IMG/VR virus record: IMGVR_UViG_3300005340_000200
Coordinates: 1 to 24,136 of that record
DNA length: 24,136 nt
From: a virus
Strand: one strand, 5' to 3'
The stretch's first letter is position 1; the number at the start of each line of letters is the position of its first letter. This document shows positions 6,880-13,895 of this stretch, piece after piece. The position numbers and the translations under genes were made by a program. The notes under the pieces were generated by a model. That model saw only the letters and a list, made by a program, of their open reading frames with translations. It did not search any database and was not told the DNA's origin.

Positions 6880-7461
6880 TTATTTTAAGGGGATTTCCCA
6901 GCGAACCTTTGCAGATGCATCGGCTTCTATTCCGTTTGTATTCCAGCGATACTTTCTGCTAGTACCTGCCCGGTTTCCGCTGCGGTCTCGTACCCGCGGC
7001 TGTGAAACGTACTCTGCTGTCCATCCGGCTGCTTTATATATCGTGCCCTGATGGACAGCCGTATCTTGATAGGAAATTAGCCGTTCTCGATCCGGCGCGT
7101 TCTTCTTGAACCATCGGACCATCCAGGACAGAAACGCGGAGCATGTATTCTTGGGAACATCTGGCGCGCACGCCATCCGGCGCAGTTCAAGCCAGTGACT
7201 AGGCAAGCATCTCGCGCTTGGACTATTCCACAGAGCCACGGCATAGGTAACCCCTGCATGCTGTGCGCGAAACGCATACTCCCAAGGTCCGTCTTGGCAG
7301 TTGGGTAATCTGGAATGCCACAGACGCACTAAAGCCACAGCATGAGGCCGAGGACATCGCTCGAAAATCAATTGCTTAATTTGGAGCGTGGAGGCCGGGA
7401 TTGAACCGCCTTCTTCCGTTTGGAACAACGGACACACTACCCTAGTGCTATCCACGCTCAT
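6880..7461 (-). CDS. Mom-like DNA-modification acyltransferase
   Basis: A GNAT-fold-like protein of up to 193 residues. The segment WLELRRMACAPDVPKNTCSA, followed by ERLISYQDTAVHQGTIYKAA and GW, resembles the Mom/XF1762-like family, in which ELxRL, PKN, SYxD and GxIYxAxxW are typical. Mu Mom modifies adenines in phage DNA and protects it from restriction. The C-terminal tail is basic and may bind DNA. The start is uncertain: ATG at 7461 is one base after the upstream stop, but codons 1-27 then run through a tRNA-like sequence. If that RNA is real, TTG at 7371 is a better start, close to where family members begin. Family call from memory. Confidence 0.65.
   Translation of the reverse strand: MSVDSTRVVCPLFQTEEGGSIPASTLQIKQLIFERCPRPHAVALVRLWHSRLPNCQDGPWEYAFRAQHAGVTYAVALWNSPSARCLPSHWLELRRMACAPDVPKNTCSAFLSWMVRWFKKNAPDRERLISYQDTAVHQGTIYKAAGWTAEYVSQPRVRDRSGNRAGTSRKYRWNTNGIEADASAKVRWEIPLK
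7382..7457 (-). tRNA. tRNA-like sequence, possible tRNA-Gly (TCC)
   Basis: Seventy-six bases, ending in CCA, with most parts of a tRNA: acceptor strands GCGTGGA and TCCACGC (extendable to nine pairs), a D arm GCAC/GTGT around TAGGGTA, an anticodon stem TCCGT/ACGGA, and a T loop TTCAATC. U33 would be followed by TCC (glycine) and AA, and the discriminator is T, as in many tRNA-Gly. Two defects are seen: the anticodon loop has eight bases, and the T stem GGCGG/CCGGC has a mismatch or a bulged G next to the acceptor. It could be a divergent phage tRNA, a decayed one, or a mimic. Translated, it gives the usual tRNA-derived string EGGSIPAST. Confidence 0.45.
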
Positions 7462-7462
7462 G

Positions 7463-7675
7463 CTAGGCGATCTTAGAACGAACCTTTAGGATAAGGTCTT
7501 TCAGGTCAGTATAACGAGCGTTCCAGATCGGCCGTTGCTCGCCAATCTGGTATCCCCATCGTCCTGTAGTACGGTTGCAGGAACCTACGACGGCGAATAC
7601 TCGCGCCAATTCCGTACCAGTGGAATCGACCCACGAATACTGCATATAGCCCTTAACCAGCTTGAGTTCGTTCAT
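7463..7675 (-). CDS. Hypothetical protein, leaderless start after P2
   Basis: A 70-residue soluble protein, MNELKLVKGYMQYSWVDSTG and onward, with alternating aromatic and polar residues that suggest a small beta sheet. No family recognised. ATG at 7675 begins seven bases after a TAGTAT -10 box, so the mRNA is predicted to be leaderless. Its stop at 7463 lies one base before the ATG at 7461. As the first gene of the P2 transcript, directly before the tRNA-like element and the Mom-like gene, it may assist DNA modification, but that is only position-based. Confidence 0.65.
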   Translation of the reverse strand: MNELKLVKGYMQYSWVDSTGTELARVFAVVGSCNRTTGRWGYQIGEQRPIWNARYTDLKDLILKVRSKIA

Positions 7676-7681
7676 GTCTCA

Positions 7682-7710
7682 ATACTATCCGCGTGGCGGA
7701 TATTTGTCAA
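7682..7710 (-). promoter_or_regulatory. Promoter P2 with palindromic operator
   Basis: Minus-strand TTGACA (7705-7710), 17-base spacer, TAGTAT (7682-7687). The operator TATCCGCGTGGCGGATA (7686-7702) is the longest perfect palindrome of the set (seven-base arms). The start codon of the 70-residue gene follows the -10 box after six bases, which predicts a leaderless mRNA. The -35 box begins four bases after the TerL stop codon, leaving no room for a terminator. Confidence 0.87.
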
Positions 7711-7713
7711 CAA

Positions 7714-9066
7714 CTAAATCGGGCTGATCTGGTACCAGTCGCGCTCGCGCATCAACGTCAATTCCTGCATTTCCGGGTCAACCACCAACTCAGTGACCGC
7801 CCAGACCAGCGCGTCCATGCGATCCGGCGACTTCTGATTATCCAGCCCAGGCACGAATTCGCATAGCTGCCGCTCGAGCGCAGGGAATGCGCCGACGTGA
7901 TGTACCCGCCCCTGTTCGTACAGCGCTGCTACCGGCTCGGCACGCACAGCCTTCCCGCGGCTGGCGCGCAGTGCCCGGAACGGAACCTCCGGCGCCACGG
8001 TGTAGAGGTTCGCTGCCACCAGGTCGCCGCCGTTGTTTACCTCGGCCACGATCCGATCAGCGCGCCGCCGCTTGTAGAGACCGACAGCGACGCGGGCCCA
8101 GCCGAGCGGGCTTTCCTTGCAGCTTTCGTCATCCAGGATCAGCACGTGTCCCGATCGCGTCAGCCCGGCGCAGATGATGCCGGTTTCGTCGCTGTCCTCG
8201 TTCGCCGATACCGCGGGATCGATTGCCACCACCAGCCGCTCGATCATGTCCCAGCGCACCTCGTCCGGCCGGATGCGGCTCGAGTCAATCATGGCAGTCG
8301 TCCAGAGCGCGCCTGGGAAGTCCTCGAGCAATTCGCCCATGAGTTCCTGGCGCCCGATCCGGGTTCCTTCGTATTTCCTGATAACCTCGGCAAAGAACTC
8401 TTTCGCCAAGTTTCTACGATTGTCGTATGTCGAACCGCGGGTAATGGTGACAGCCGGGTTGGATATCAGGTTACGTAGTAGCTGGATTGGCCGCGGCGTG
8501 GTCGTGATTACGCCCCTTAAATGATCCCCAATCCTAAACCCGAACATGAGGTTATCCCATGTTTCGTCTGCACGCTGCCAGGCGGCGAGTTCATCCGCCC
8601 AATACCTGCAGCATTGCGGACCGCGGAGTCGTTCAGGCTCTTCGGCGCTGAACGCGTACGCGATGTTGCCATTCTTCCAGGTCAGCAGATGCCCCTTACT
8701 AGGCTCGTAGAGCGGGCCTTCGCCTGGTGGATAGCAGGACAGAATACCGCTAGGTCCTTCGATCATCACTTTACGGATGTCGGCGGCGGTCGGCGAGATC
8801 AGATGGATTGGCGCTGGCAGCTTCTCGCTTGCCCATTCCCTAACCGTTTCCGCGCCGGTCTTTGTCTTGCCCCATCCGCGGCCGGACAGAATAAGCCAGT
8901 GCACCCAGTCGCCGGGCGGCGTGACCTGGTTCGGACGCGCGATGAACCCGCGCCAATCGTACAGAATCGCTAGCGCTTCGCGATCAGTCAGACTCTGTAG
9001 CAGGCTCGTCCGTTCTGCTTCGGGCAATGAGGCTATCAATTCGAGACGTGAGCAGTTCTTTTCCAT
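7714..9066 (-). CDS. terL: Terminase large subunit
   Basis: A 450-residue DNA-packaging motor, of normal length. The N-terminal ATPase has Walker A SGRGWGKT (61-68), Walker B ending in YWADE (155-159) and the coupling motif TTT (188-190). The C-terminal RNase H-like nuclease has AIDPAVSANEDSDETG with D283, AEVNNGGD with E342, and SPDRMDAL with D418. The start MEKNCSRLELIASLPEAERT, followed by LYDWR and ARPNQ, fits a well-known terminase subgroup, so ATG at 9066 is accepted even though it overlaps TerS by 83 bases. TerL cuts and pumps concatemeric phage DNA into the prohead through the portal, with TerS giving site recognition. No portal gene follows. Confidence 0.96.
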   Translation of the reverse strand: MEKNCSRLELIASLPEAERTSLLQSLTDREALAILYDWRGFIARPNQVTPPGDWVHWLILSGRGWGKTKTGAETVREWASEKLPAPIHLISPTAADIRKVMIEGPSGILSCYPPGEGPLYEPSKGHLLTWKNGNIAYAFSAEEPERLRGPQCCRYWADELAAWQRADETWDNLMFGFRIGDHLRGVITTTPRPIQLLRNLISNPAVTITRGSTYDNRRNLAKEFFAEVIRKYEGTRIGRQELMGELLEDFPGALWTTAMIDSSRIRPDEVRWDMIERLVVAIDPAVSANEDSDETGIICAGLTRSGHVLILDDESCKESPLGWARVAVGLYKRRRADRIVAEVNNGGDLVAANLYTVAPEVPFRALRASRGKAVRAEPVAALYEQGRVHHVGAFPALERQLCEFVPGLDNQKSPDRMDALVWAVTELVVDPEMQELTLMRERDWYQISPI

Positions 9067-9436
9067 GAATGGAGATCTCTAACGGGTTTTCTTTGTCGCC
9101 GGCAATCTCGATTCTGTCGCCGTATTTCTTCGGTGCGAGCTTTGAAAGCAACCACTTCCGGGTGTCTACCCTCACTCTCCGGCTGGCCGGATCGTCGTCT
9201 TTTTCCTCTGATATCTCAATCGTCTCCTCTGCCATCGCATCCAGTCCGAGCGCTCGCGCGTGCGCGTAACGCGCAGAAATCCCGGGCGGTTTATCGTTGA
9301 CAATCCAATTCCTTACAGTGGGATCTGGCGGAAGGTGTTCGGCTTTGCAGATTGCGCGGAGAGATTCTCCGGCGGATAGGCGGGTGAATATTTCTGCTTC
9401 GACTTCTGGTGTGTGGGATGTTGGTCTTCCGGCCAT
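8984..9436 (-). CDS. terS: Terminase small subunit
   Basis: A 150-residue protein just upstream of TerL. MAGRPTSHTPEVEAEIFTRL and the following SAGESLRAICKAEHLPP are the typical start of a terminase small subunit with an N-terminal helix-turn-helix; YAHARALGLDAMAEETIEIS is the central oligomerisation helix, and KWLLSKLAPKKYGDR is the usual third block. TerS rings recognise the packaging site and regulate TerL. ATG at 9436 was chosen; a TTG three codons upstream is possible. A TACAAT hexamer eight bases before the ATG could be a -10 box, but its -35 box is poor. Confidence 0.93.
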   Translation of the reverse strand: MAGRPTSHTPEVEAEIFTRLSAGESLRAICKAEHLPPDPTVRNWIVNDKPPGISARYAHARALGLDAMAEETIEISEEKDDDPASRRVRVDTRKWLLSKLAPKKYGDRIEIAGDKENPLEISIHGKELLTSRIDSLIARSRTDEPATESD

Positions 9437-9480
9437 TGTTGACAATTGTACATCAAATCACATACGCTATCAGCGCGGGC

Positions 9481-9538
9481 AGCGGGGGCGATTCCAACAA
9501 AATACTATATAGTCTTTTCACTGGCTCATCGCCCCGCT
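9481..9538. repeat. Inverted repeat upstream of terS
   Basis: AGCGGGGGCGAT (9481-9492) and ATCGCCCCGCT (9528-9538) are inverted copies with one unpaired base, separated by 35 bases that contain the palindrome ACTATATAGT. The stretch between terS and the 56-residue gene (9437-9562) has no other gene. The loop is too long and the tail not T-rich enough for a normal terminator. Its place next to terS fits a packaging-site or TerS-binding element, but this is inference. Confidence 0.5.
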
Positions 9539-9562
9539 CCGGTCGTCGCTACGTGGGCGAGA

Positions 9563-9733
9563 TTATTTTCGGCCCAGGCCTCCTTTGCGCTTGGATACCG
9601 CTAGGACGTGCTTGTCGAGTTGATCGAGAAGGCTCACCAGATTGGTTCTGGCCTTGCGGATTATCTTGCGAATGAAGGCGCGTTCCTCTTCGGCGCCCAC
9701 ATTCTTGAAGTGGCGAATTTCTGCTGGTGTCAT
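9563..9733 (-). CDS. Small basic protein (56 aa)
   Basis: A 56-residue helical protein, MTPAEIRHFKNVGAEEERAF then a basic centre (IRKIIRKARTNL) and a basic end (SKRKGGLGRK). ATG at 9733 lies four bases after the stop of the exported protein upstream; no clear ribosome binding site is seen, so it may depend on reinitiation. The charge pattern fits a small DNA- or RNA-binding protein. Its location just before terS suggests a packaging or late-gene role, without stronger evidence. Confidence 0.65.
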   Translation of the reverse strand: MTPAEIRHFKNVGAEEERAFIRKIIRKARTNLVSLLDQLDKHVLAVSKRKGGLGRK

Positions 9734-9737
9734 AGGA

Positions 9738-10751
9738 TTATTCTGCGACGAAGTAACAGTTCAGATGAACCACTGGGCGGGTTGTCCACTGGTTAGACCC
9801 GTCTTTGGTGTCTGTCATGGGCAGCCCGGTGTCCGGGTTCAGTTTGCCGAATCGGCAACCAGCGACGAGCACTGATGCCTTGAATGCTAGCCAAGCGTTT
9901 AAGATTTCGGCAGCAGGTCGACCCATTCCACCTACCGTCACGGCTGGATTTTCTACATCCCACTCCATCCCGTATTGGTGAGTTTCTGCCGGGTCGTTCC
10001 TAACAACCCACGATGCGAATAGCGGCGATGTACCGCCAGCACCCACTTCATTGTCTGCCAATCCTCCGTTCGGCAAAGCGCCGCGGAGAATACGCGGGAT
10101 TACATGGTTTGAGTTCAGATTGCTTTGTGCGAAATTTCCCATCGCAACTTTCATCATGTGGACGCCTATTTCCGTTCCATATCGGGAGTATCCGGGCTGC
10201 CCGTTTTGGTCCCAGTGCCGGTTATCTACCGGGCTGGTTAATGGCCCTGTGTTCGCGTTAGGTCGCATCGGGACAAGCGGATAACTGTTGCCGAATAAGT
10301 CGTGGTCGGAAACCTTGAGCCGGTTAAACCACCTGGTAGTTTCCAGCGCCGGATCAGTCGGCGTCATCACTGTATCAATGATCCCGCTGAAGCCAGCATT
10401 CTTGTATACGAAATTAGCGCAGGCTTCTTTTCCATCCGAAGTTAGCACGGTATTAGCGACGATCGGAGTTTTGTATGTCCCGGTCGGCCGCTGGACGGAG
10501 TCGAATATCTGGTGCGTGTGCCAATCTGTACCGGAACGCATGAGCGTAGTTACGCTGATTTCTTTACCAGGAAGCGGGATGTCGGTATAGTACGGGTAAG
10601 TAAATGGAGGTGTGTGCTGAAAGACTCGGCGAACTGCGCAGTATTGATGGCCCATCAATGCCCACGGAAGCCTGTCTGCGCCCTCGACCGGGTCCTGCGC
10701 CAGCGCCGATAAGAGAGAGAGAAGAGTGAGAGTAAGTATTCGTATTGTCAT
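9738..10751 (-). CDS. Exported protein of unknown function (337 aa)
   Basis: A 337-residue protein with a clear Sec signal peptide: MTIRILTLTLLSLLSALAQD, with likely cleavage after ALA (residue 18). The mature part has many Pro, Trp and His residues (for example GTDWHTHQIFD and VDNRHWDQNGQPGYSRYG), four or so Cys, and no recognised catalytic motif. AGGAGA precedes ATG at 10751 at a slightly long distance. It follows another exported protein in the same operon and precedes the terminase genes. An exported protein at this place is unusual for a phage; it may coat the cell surface, block superinfection, or join the virion outside the cytoplasm. Confidence 0.8.
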   Translation of the reverse strand: MTIRILTLTLLSLLSALAQDPVEGADRLPWALMGHQYCAVRRVFQHTPPFTYPYYTDIPLPGKEISVTTLMRSGTDWHTHQIFDSVQRPTGTYKTPIVANTVLTSDGKEACANFVYKNAGFSGIIDTVMTPTDPALETTRWFNRLKVSDHDLFGNSYPLVPMRPNANTGPLTSPVDNRHWDQNGQPGYSRYGTEIGVHMMKVAMGNFAQSNLNSNHVIPRILRGALPNGGLADNEVGAGGTSPLFASWVVRNDPAETHQYGMEWDVENPAVTVGGMGRPAAEILNAWLAFKASVLVAGCRFGKLNPDTGLPMTDTKDGSNQWTTRPVVHLNCYFVAE

Positions 10752-10772
10752 TTTGATTGTCTCCTGAAATGG

Positions 10773-12191
10773 TTACCAGACCGGCGGCGTCGGAAGCCCG
10801 TTCAATCCTACTACCCAGTAAGATACCGCTCCGATATATCCATCTTCATTTACTGGAACAGTAATATGTGGGTCGGTCGCGTTTGGGGTGTTTGCCCCTA
10901 CATAGAAGTGAATAGCCCGGGTGTTCGTGAATGGCTTGATAGTGCTATTGAAGTCAAACGCTCCGCTGGCATTGGTGGTGCCGAGCAGGCATGCGCCATC
11001 CTTAGCGACGACGCCACCATCGTATTCAGGACAGCTAGACGATGACGTCAGGAATTCTTCTACCGGATGCTCAATTGCCCAGACCTGAGTGTTGGGCTTT
11101 GCGAAGCGGATTTGAACCTGAATCGGGTCATTGAAGTGATAGACTTTCAGCGAGTCCGGGGCTTCTCCGGTCAGCTTTAATTTCACCTTAGACATAATCA
11201 CTTCTCCAGGTTCCGGCGCAACTTCAAATTCTCTGGCAATAACCATATTCTTATCCTCTCCGTAAGGTATCGACCACGTGCCGGCGTTATACCAGCCTGA
11301 GTTAAGTCCGTTGTATCCGTACATGATTCCGGCCATCGGGCGAGCTCCGGCGAATGCAGGCTTGAAGGTAATCGTCGCGAAGGACGATGCGCCGTTAGTG
11401 AATAGCGTCTTACCCGCAGTGGATAGTTGGATGCTGCCCTGTGAATTTTCGAGGACGCCGCTAGTTCCAAGAGTAAGTGGAGTGCCCCAGCTTGTTCCCG
11501 CGTCGTTAAGCAGACTCACGCGATTCAAATTCGGTTCGAATAAAAGATTGAACCCGTTCACCGTGCCGCCAAACTGAATCAACTGGTACATCACATTCGA
11601 CGATCCGGCCGGATCAGTTCCGAATATCGTGAAAGTACGGGTTATTTGACTCGATTCAGATCCAGCGTAAACGGAGTTAACTACCGGCGGTCCGCTGTTC
11701 CCGGGAACGGTCCAAGGGGAAGACGCGCTCGCCCATGCCGAAGTGGTTCCGTCAACGCTGTATGCCTGCGCTGAGATTGCGCGTGGTCCAGCAAAAGCGG
11801 GAAGGAAATTCAGAGTTACATGAGCCGCAACCGAATTGCCGGAAAAGGTATAGCCCGCGCTTGCATTGGTAAAGTTGCACTGCGGGTTCGATTGCGTTCC
11901 GCCGCTGCCCATCTGAGCACCTGGCCCCCATGTTGATGCATCGCTGGAAAGCAGAAAGACTGCGTTGGTCGTGAATTGCCACAGCACATTGCAGCCGCCC
12001 GCGATGTCGCCGAATTTCAGCCATACCTGCTTCGCGTTCGACGGGCTGGTAAATGCGGCGGTAACGGAGTAGGTAACCGACGCTCCGGAACCGCCTGGCG
12101 ACATCGATTGAATAACTGGAAGAGATTGTGAGAATCCCTGAACTGCCATCAGGCAGAACAGGAAGAAACTTAGCAAAAGGTGTTTACGCAT
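10773..12191 (-). CDS. Exported protein with duplicated beta domain
   Basis: A 472-residue protein with a signal peptide (MRKHLLLSFFLFCLMAVQGF, cleavage near residues 19-23). Two related domains follow, about residues 24-165 and 168-310: each has a PxFAGxR motif (LPAFAGPRAIS and KPAFAGARPMAG) and ends in a WxxxxxWxxP pattern (ASSPWTVPG and AGTWSIPYG). Similar domains occur in large secreted proteins of Solibacter-type acidobacteria, which is the main clue to the host. Residues 315-472 are different and end in YWVVGLNGLPTPPVW. ATG at 12191 lies six bases after the -10 box of P3, so translation is predicted to be leaderless. Role unknown; adhesion or surface display is possible. Confidence 0.8.
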   Translation of the reverse strand: MRKHLLLSFFLFCLMAVQGFSQSLPVIQSMSPGGSGASVTYSVTAAFTSPSNAKQVWLKFGDIAGGCNVLWQFTTNAVFLLSSDASTWGPGAQMGSGGTQSNPQCNFTNASAGYTFSGNSVAAHVTLNFLPAFAGPRAISAQAYSVDGTTSAWASASSPWTVPGNSGPPVVNSVYAGSESSQITRTFTIFGTDPAGSSNVMYQLIQFGGTVNGFNLLFEPNLNRVSLLNDAGTSWGTPLTLGTSGVLENSQGSIQLSTAGKTLFTNGASSFATITFKPAFAGARPMAGIMYGYNGLNSGWYNAGTWSIPYGEDKNMVIAREFEVAPEPGEVIMSKVKLKLTGEAPDSLKVYHFNDPIQVQIRFAKPNTQVWAIEHPVEEFLTSSSSCPEYDGGVVAKDGACLLGTTNASGAFDFNSTIKPFTNTRAIHFYVGANTPNATDPHITVPVNEDGYIGAVSYWVVGLNGLPTPPVW

Positions 12192-12197
12192 CGACTA

Positions 12198-12226
12198 ATA
12201 CTAATCCGCCACGCGGATAGTGTCAA
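12198..12226 (-). promoter_or_regulatory. Promoter P3 with palindromic operator
   Basis: Minus-strand TTGACA (12221-12226), 17-base spacer and TAGTAT (12198-12203), the same boxes as P2. The operator AATCCGCCACGCGGATA (12203-12219) differs from the palindrome only at its first base. It lies within the last codons of the upstream zinc-protein gene (12201-12605), so one DNA stretch encodes protein and controls the next operon. It drives the exported proteins and the terminase genes. Confidence 0.86.
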
Positions 12227-12605
12227 GCAATTTGTGAAGTCTTTTACTTTTTGCCCACGTGGCGCGGCGTACTGGTACGTTAGCTTCAATGCGGCATTGC
12301 TCGCAGCAGTACTTACGGCGCCTATCTGTCCCGCTGTTGCGGCCGCAATGCAAGCACCGCCGCCCGCGCTTCCGCCCGGGCTTGTGATAATCTCGTTTCC
12401 CAATCGACTCATAAGCGCGCTGGTGGTCCCGGTTGGCCTTAGTGCAGGCTTCGCAACGGCATCCACGGCCGGTATACCCGTAATATTTCCCATGCGGGAT
12501 AGGACCCTTAGTGCGCTTGCGCCGTAGCCCTTTCTCGCGCCGGATCTGATGCGCCACGCGAAGGTTCAGGATATGCTGCGCCGAAAATTTCCGCTTACCT
12601 AGCAT
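12201..12605 (-). CDS. Zinc-binding protein with GCRCEAC motif
   Basis: A 134-residue, strongly basic protein. After a helical start (LGKRKFSAQHILNLRVAHQI) comes HGKYYGYTGRGCRCEACTKA, a Cys pattern common in small phage and actinobacterial proteins, then CLHCG and KYCCEQC, which together form a second likely zinc site. It resembles in part degenerate HNH or Zn-finger DNA-binding proteins, but the His-Asn-His order is not evident. ATG at 12605 shares one base with the previous stop (TAATG). It is the last gene of the replication operon; nucleic-acid binding is likely. Confidence 0.75.
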   Translation of the reverse strand: MLGKRKFSAQHILNLRVAHQIRREKGLRRKRTKGPIPHGKYYGYTGRGCRCEACTKANRDHQRAYESIGKRDYHKPGRKRGRRCLHCGRNSGTDRRRKYCCEQCRIEANVPVRRATWAKSKRLHKLLDTIRVAD

Positions 12606-13081
12606 TACTTCATCCCGCGCGCCCATGCGTCGGCATAATCGTCATAGCCGAGTTCACGCGCCGCTTCGATCATTCCTGCCCATGTGAGTTCTTCCGGATG
12701 ATGCGCCTTGATCGCCGCATAGAGCTTCTTTTCGCGTGCGCGGGTGAACTTCACTTTCTCGGTATCCAGCGCCTTCCAGTCAAACGGCTTCGGCGGTCCG
12801 TACGTCTGGCGCCATTGATGCTCAAGCGATGGTTCCAGCGCCTCCTGCGCCCGCTTCTGCTCGTCGCGGATTTGCTTTGCGACCGTCATCAGATCGAAAT
12901 CAGTTGGGCACCATTCGCTAGTGGTGGCGCATACCATGACGATCTGCTGCGGGTTGGCACCGGTCGCTGCCGCCGCCTGGATCAATCCCTCGGCCAGTCC
13001 GACCAGTCCGGATTCGTCTTTCGGATAGTTTTTGGTGCGCGAAAGCCGCGCTATGAACTGCAAGGATTCATCGAGTTCCAT
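12605..13081 (-). CDS. Replication-associated hypothetical protein (158 aa)
   Basis: A 158-residue, mostly helical protein, MELDESLQFIARLSRTKNYP and onward. The middle includes a hydrophobic helix (LVGLAEGLIQAAAATGANP), and the C-terminus has WKALDTEKVKFTRAREKK then EELTWAGMIEAARELGYDD. I do not recognise the family. It lies directly behind a DUF1376 replication protein, where phages often encode a helicase loader or partner, so such a role is a guess. ATG at 13081 follows GAGG and overlaps the upstream gene by 14 bases; the much longer open frame upstream is a shadow of that gene. Confidence 0.7.
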   Translation of the reverse strand: MELDESLQFIARLSRTKNYPKDESGLVGLAEGLIQAAAATGANPQQIVMVCATTSEWCPTDFDLMTVAKQIRDEQKRAQEALEPSLEHQWRQTYGPPKPFDWKALDTEKVKFTRAREKKLYAAIKAHHPEELTWAGMIEAARELGYDDYADAWARGMK

Positions 13082-13895
13082 TTTTAGCCTCTTTTGCCTT
13101 CCGTATCGCGCTCTCAATTGCCGTTTCCCGGCGTTCTGGGGCTCTCTGTTGCGTCGGCCACCTGGTTTTGAAGGAATCCCTCGCCATCTCGTACAGGAAG
13201 TTGTCCGGGCGGTATCCGTGGCTCGAATCTGAACCGGGTCCAGCGACGTAAGATTGCGCGCATTCCATCGCATCGGATTCCCGGGCGAGCAGCACCGTGG
13301 AGACGTACGCCTGGAACGCATGCGGCCGGTACGCGTTTCCGCGGACGCCTGCCCAGATGGCGAACCACTGCTCAAAGTTCGGCGACGTCTGCCCGTTCAA
13401 ATCATCGGCGTTCGGTTTTCTCAGGCTCGGCAGAGCCGCGCGCACGCAAGGTATTTGTGTGTGTGTTTCTTTCTTTGTATCTGTCTCTGACTCTGTCTCT
13501 GACTCTGTCGCGAGCGCGCGTAGAGCTTCGTTCGTATTACGTTCGTAGCGATGATTTACTGATTCTGCTGCTTTTAGGCTCTTCAGACTTGCCAAGCTCC
13601 TCTCCGTTTCTTGTCGCAAATTGATCAACTGTTCGGGGTACAAAGTCGAATTTACAAAGCACTTTCCTACCCGAACCCATCGCTTATTTGCGGTGTCGAG
13701 ACGTGTACGAAGGACGCGCGCGCGCTCCTTTGGGTCGGCTGGGAGGCTTCCGTTTATCCATGCATGATTCAGGCAGCGGATATAAAATCCGATGTCGGCA
13801 TCGTCCATTGCGCGGAAGTTTTGGTCGCACTCGGCGTCAGCCGGGTACCATTTAAAATACGGTAGGGCCTTCAAGTTTTCCTCTTTTCTCGTCAT
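13068..13895 (-). CDS. DUF1376 replication-initiation-like protein
   Basis: A 275-residue protein with an N-terminal DUF1376 domain: LPYFKWYPADAECDQNFRAM, then the DADIGFYIRCLNHAWINGSL stretch, typical of the winged-helix-like domain in phage replisome organisers. A simple linker of Ser/Glu/Thr follows (ATESETESETDTKKETHTQ), then a C-terminal domain (PNFEQWFAIWAGVRGNAYRP) with the pattern W-x-P-H-x-F often seen in such proteins. It likely binds the phage origin or loads a helicase. ATG at 13895 is annotated; TTG at 13874 follows a better AGAGG and would begin just before the domain. The frame overlaps the small membrane gene upstream. Confidence 0.85.
   Translation of the reverse strand: MTRKEENLKALPYFKWYPADAECDQNFRAMDDADIGFYIRCLNHAWINGSLPADPKERARVLRTRLDTANKRWVRVGKCFVNSTLYPEQLINLRQETERSLASLKSLKAAESVNHRYERNTNEALRALATESETESETDTKKETHTQIPCVRAALPSLRKPNADDLNGQTSPNFEQWFAIWAGVRGNAYRPHAFQAYVSTVLLARESDAMECAQSYVAGPGSDSSHGYRPDNFLYEMARDSFKTRWPTQQRAPERRETAIESAIRKAKEAKNGTR
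13481..13509 (-). repeat. 12-base tandem repeat in the linker
   Basis: The unit CTGTCTCTGACT (plus strand) is present 2.4 times and encodes the SETE repeat in the linker of the DUF1376 protein. A short TG run lies close by (13456-13466). Such a repeat can change copy number in steps of four codons without breaking the frame. Confidence 0.8.

Noticed and set aside
7887-9082. Several plus-strand open frames opposite terL and terS
   Set aside because: Arg/Pro-rich shadows of GC-rich coding DNA; terL and terS motifs fix the real strand.
9437-9475. Plus-strand TTGACA as the start of a rightward promoter
   Set aside because: The matching -10 box is poor and no plus-strand gene follows.
11602-11615. 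Perfect palindrome GATCCGGCCGGATC
   Set aside because: Inside an exported-protein gene, with different spacing from the operator and no promoter boxes around it.
12201-12605. HNH endonuclease in the zinc protein
   Set aside because: The Cys pairs suggest zinc binding, but the His-Asn-His order of a catalytic HNH site is not evident.
13082-13375. Long N-terminal extension of the 158-residue protein
   Set aside because: It lies wholly within the DUF1376 gene in another frame and is basic and of low quality; ATG at 13081 has a good GAGG.
13456-13509. Possible CRISPR-like or origin repeats near the TG and CTGTCTCTGACT runs
   Set aside because: Only 2.4 short units, in frame in a protein linker; no spacers or AT-rich origin features.
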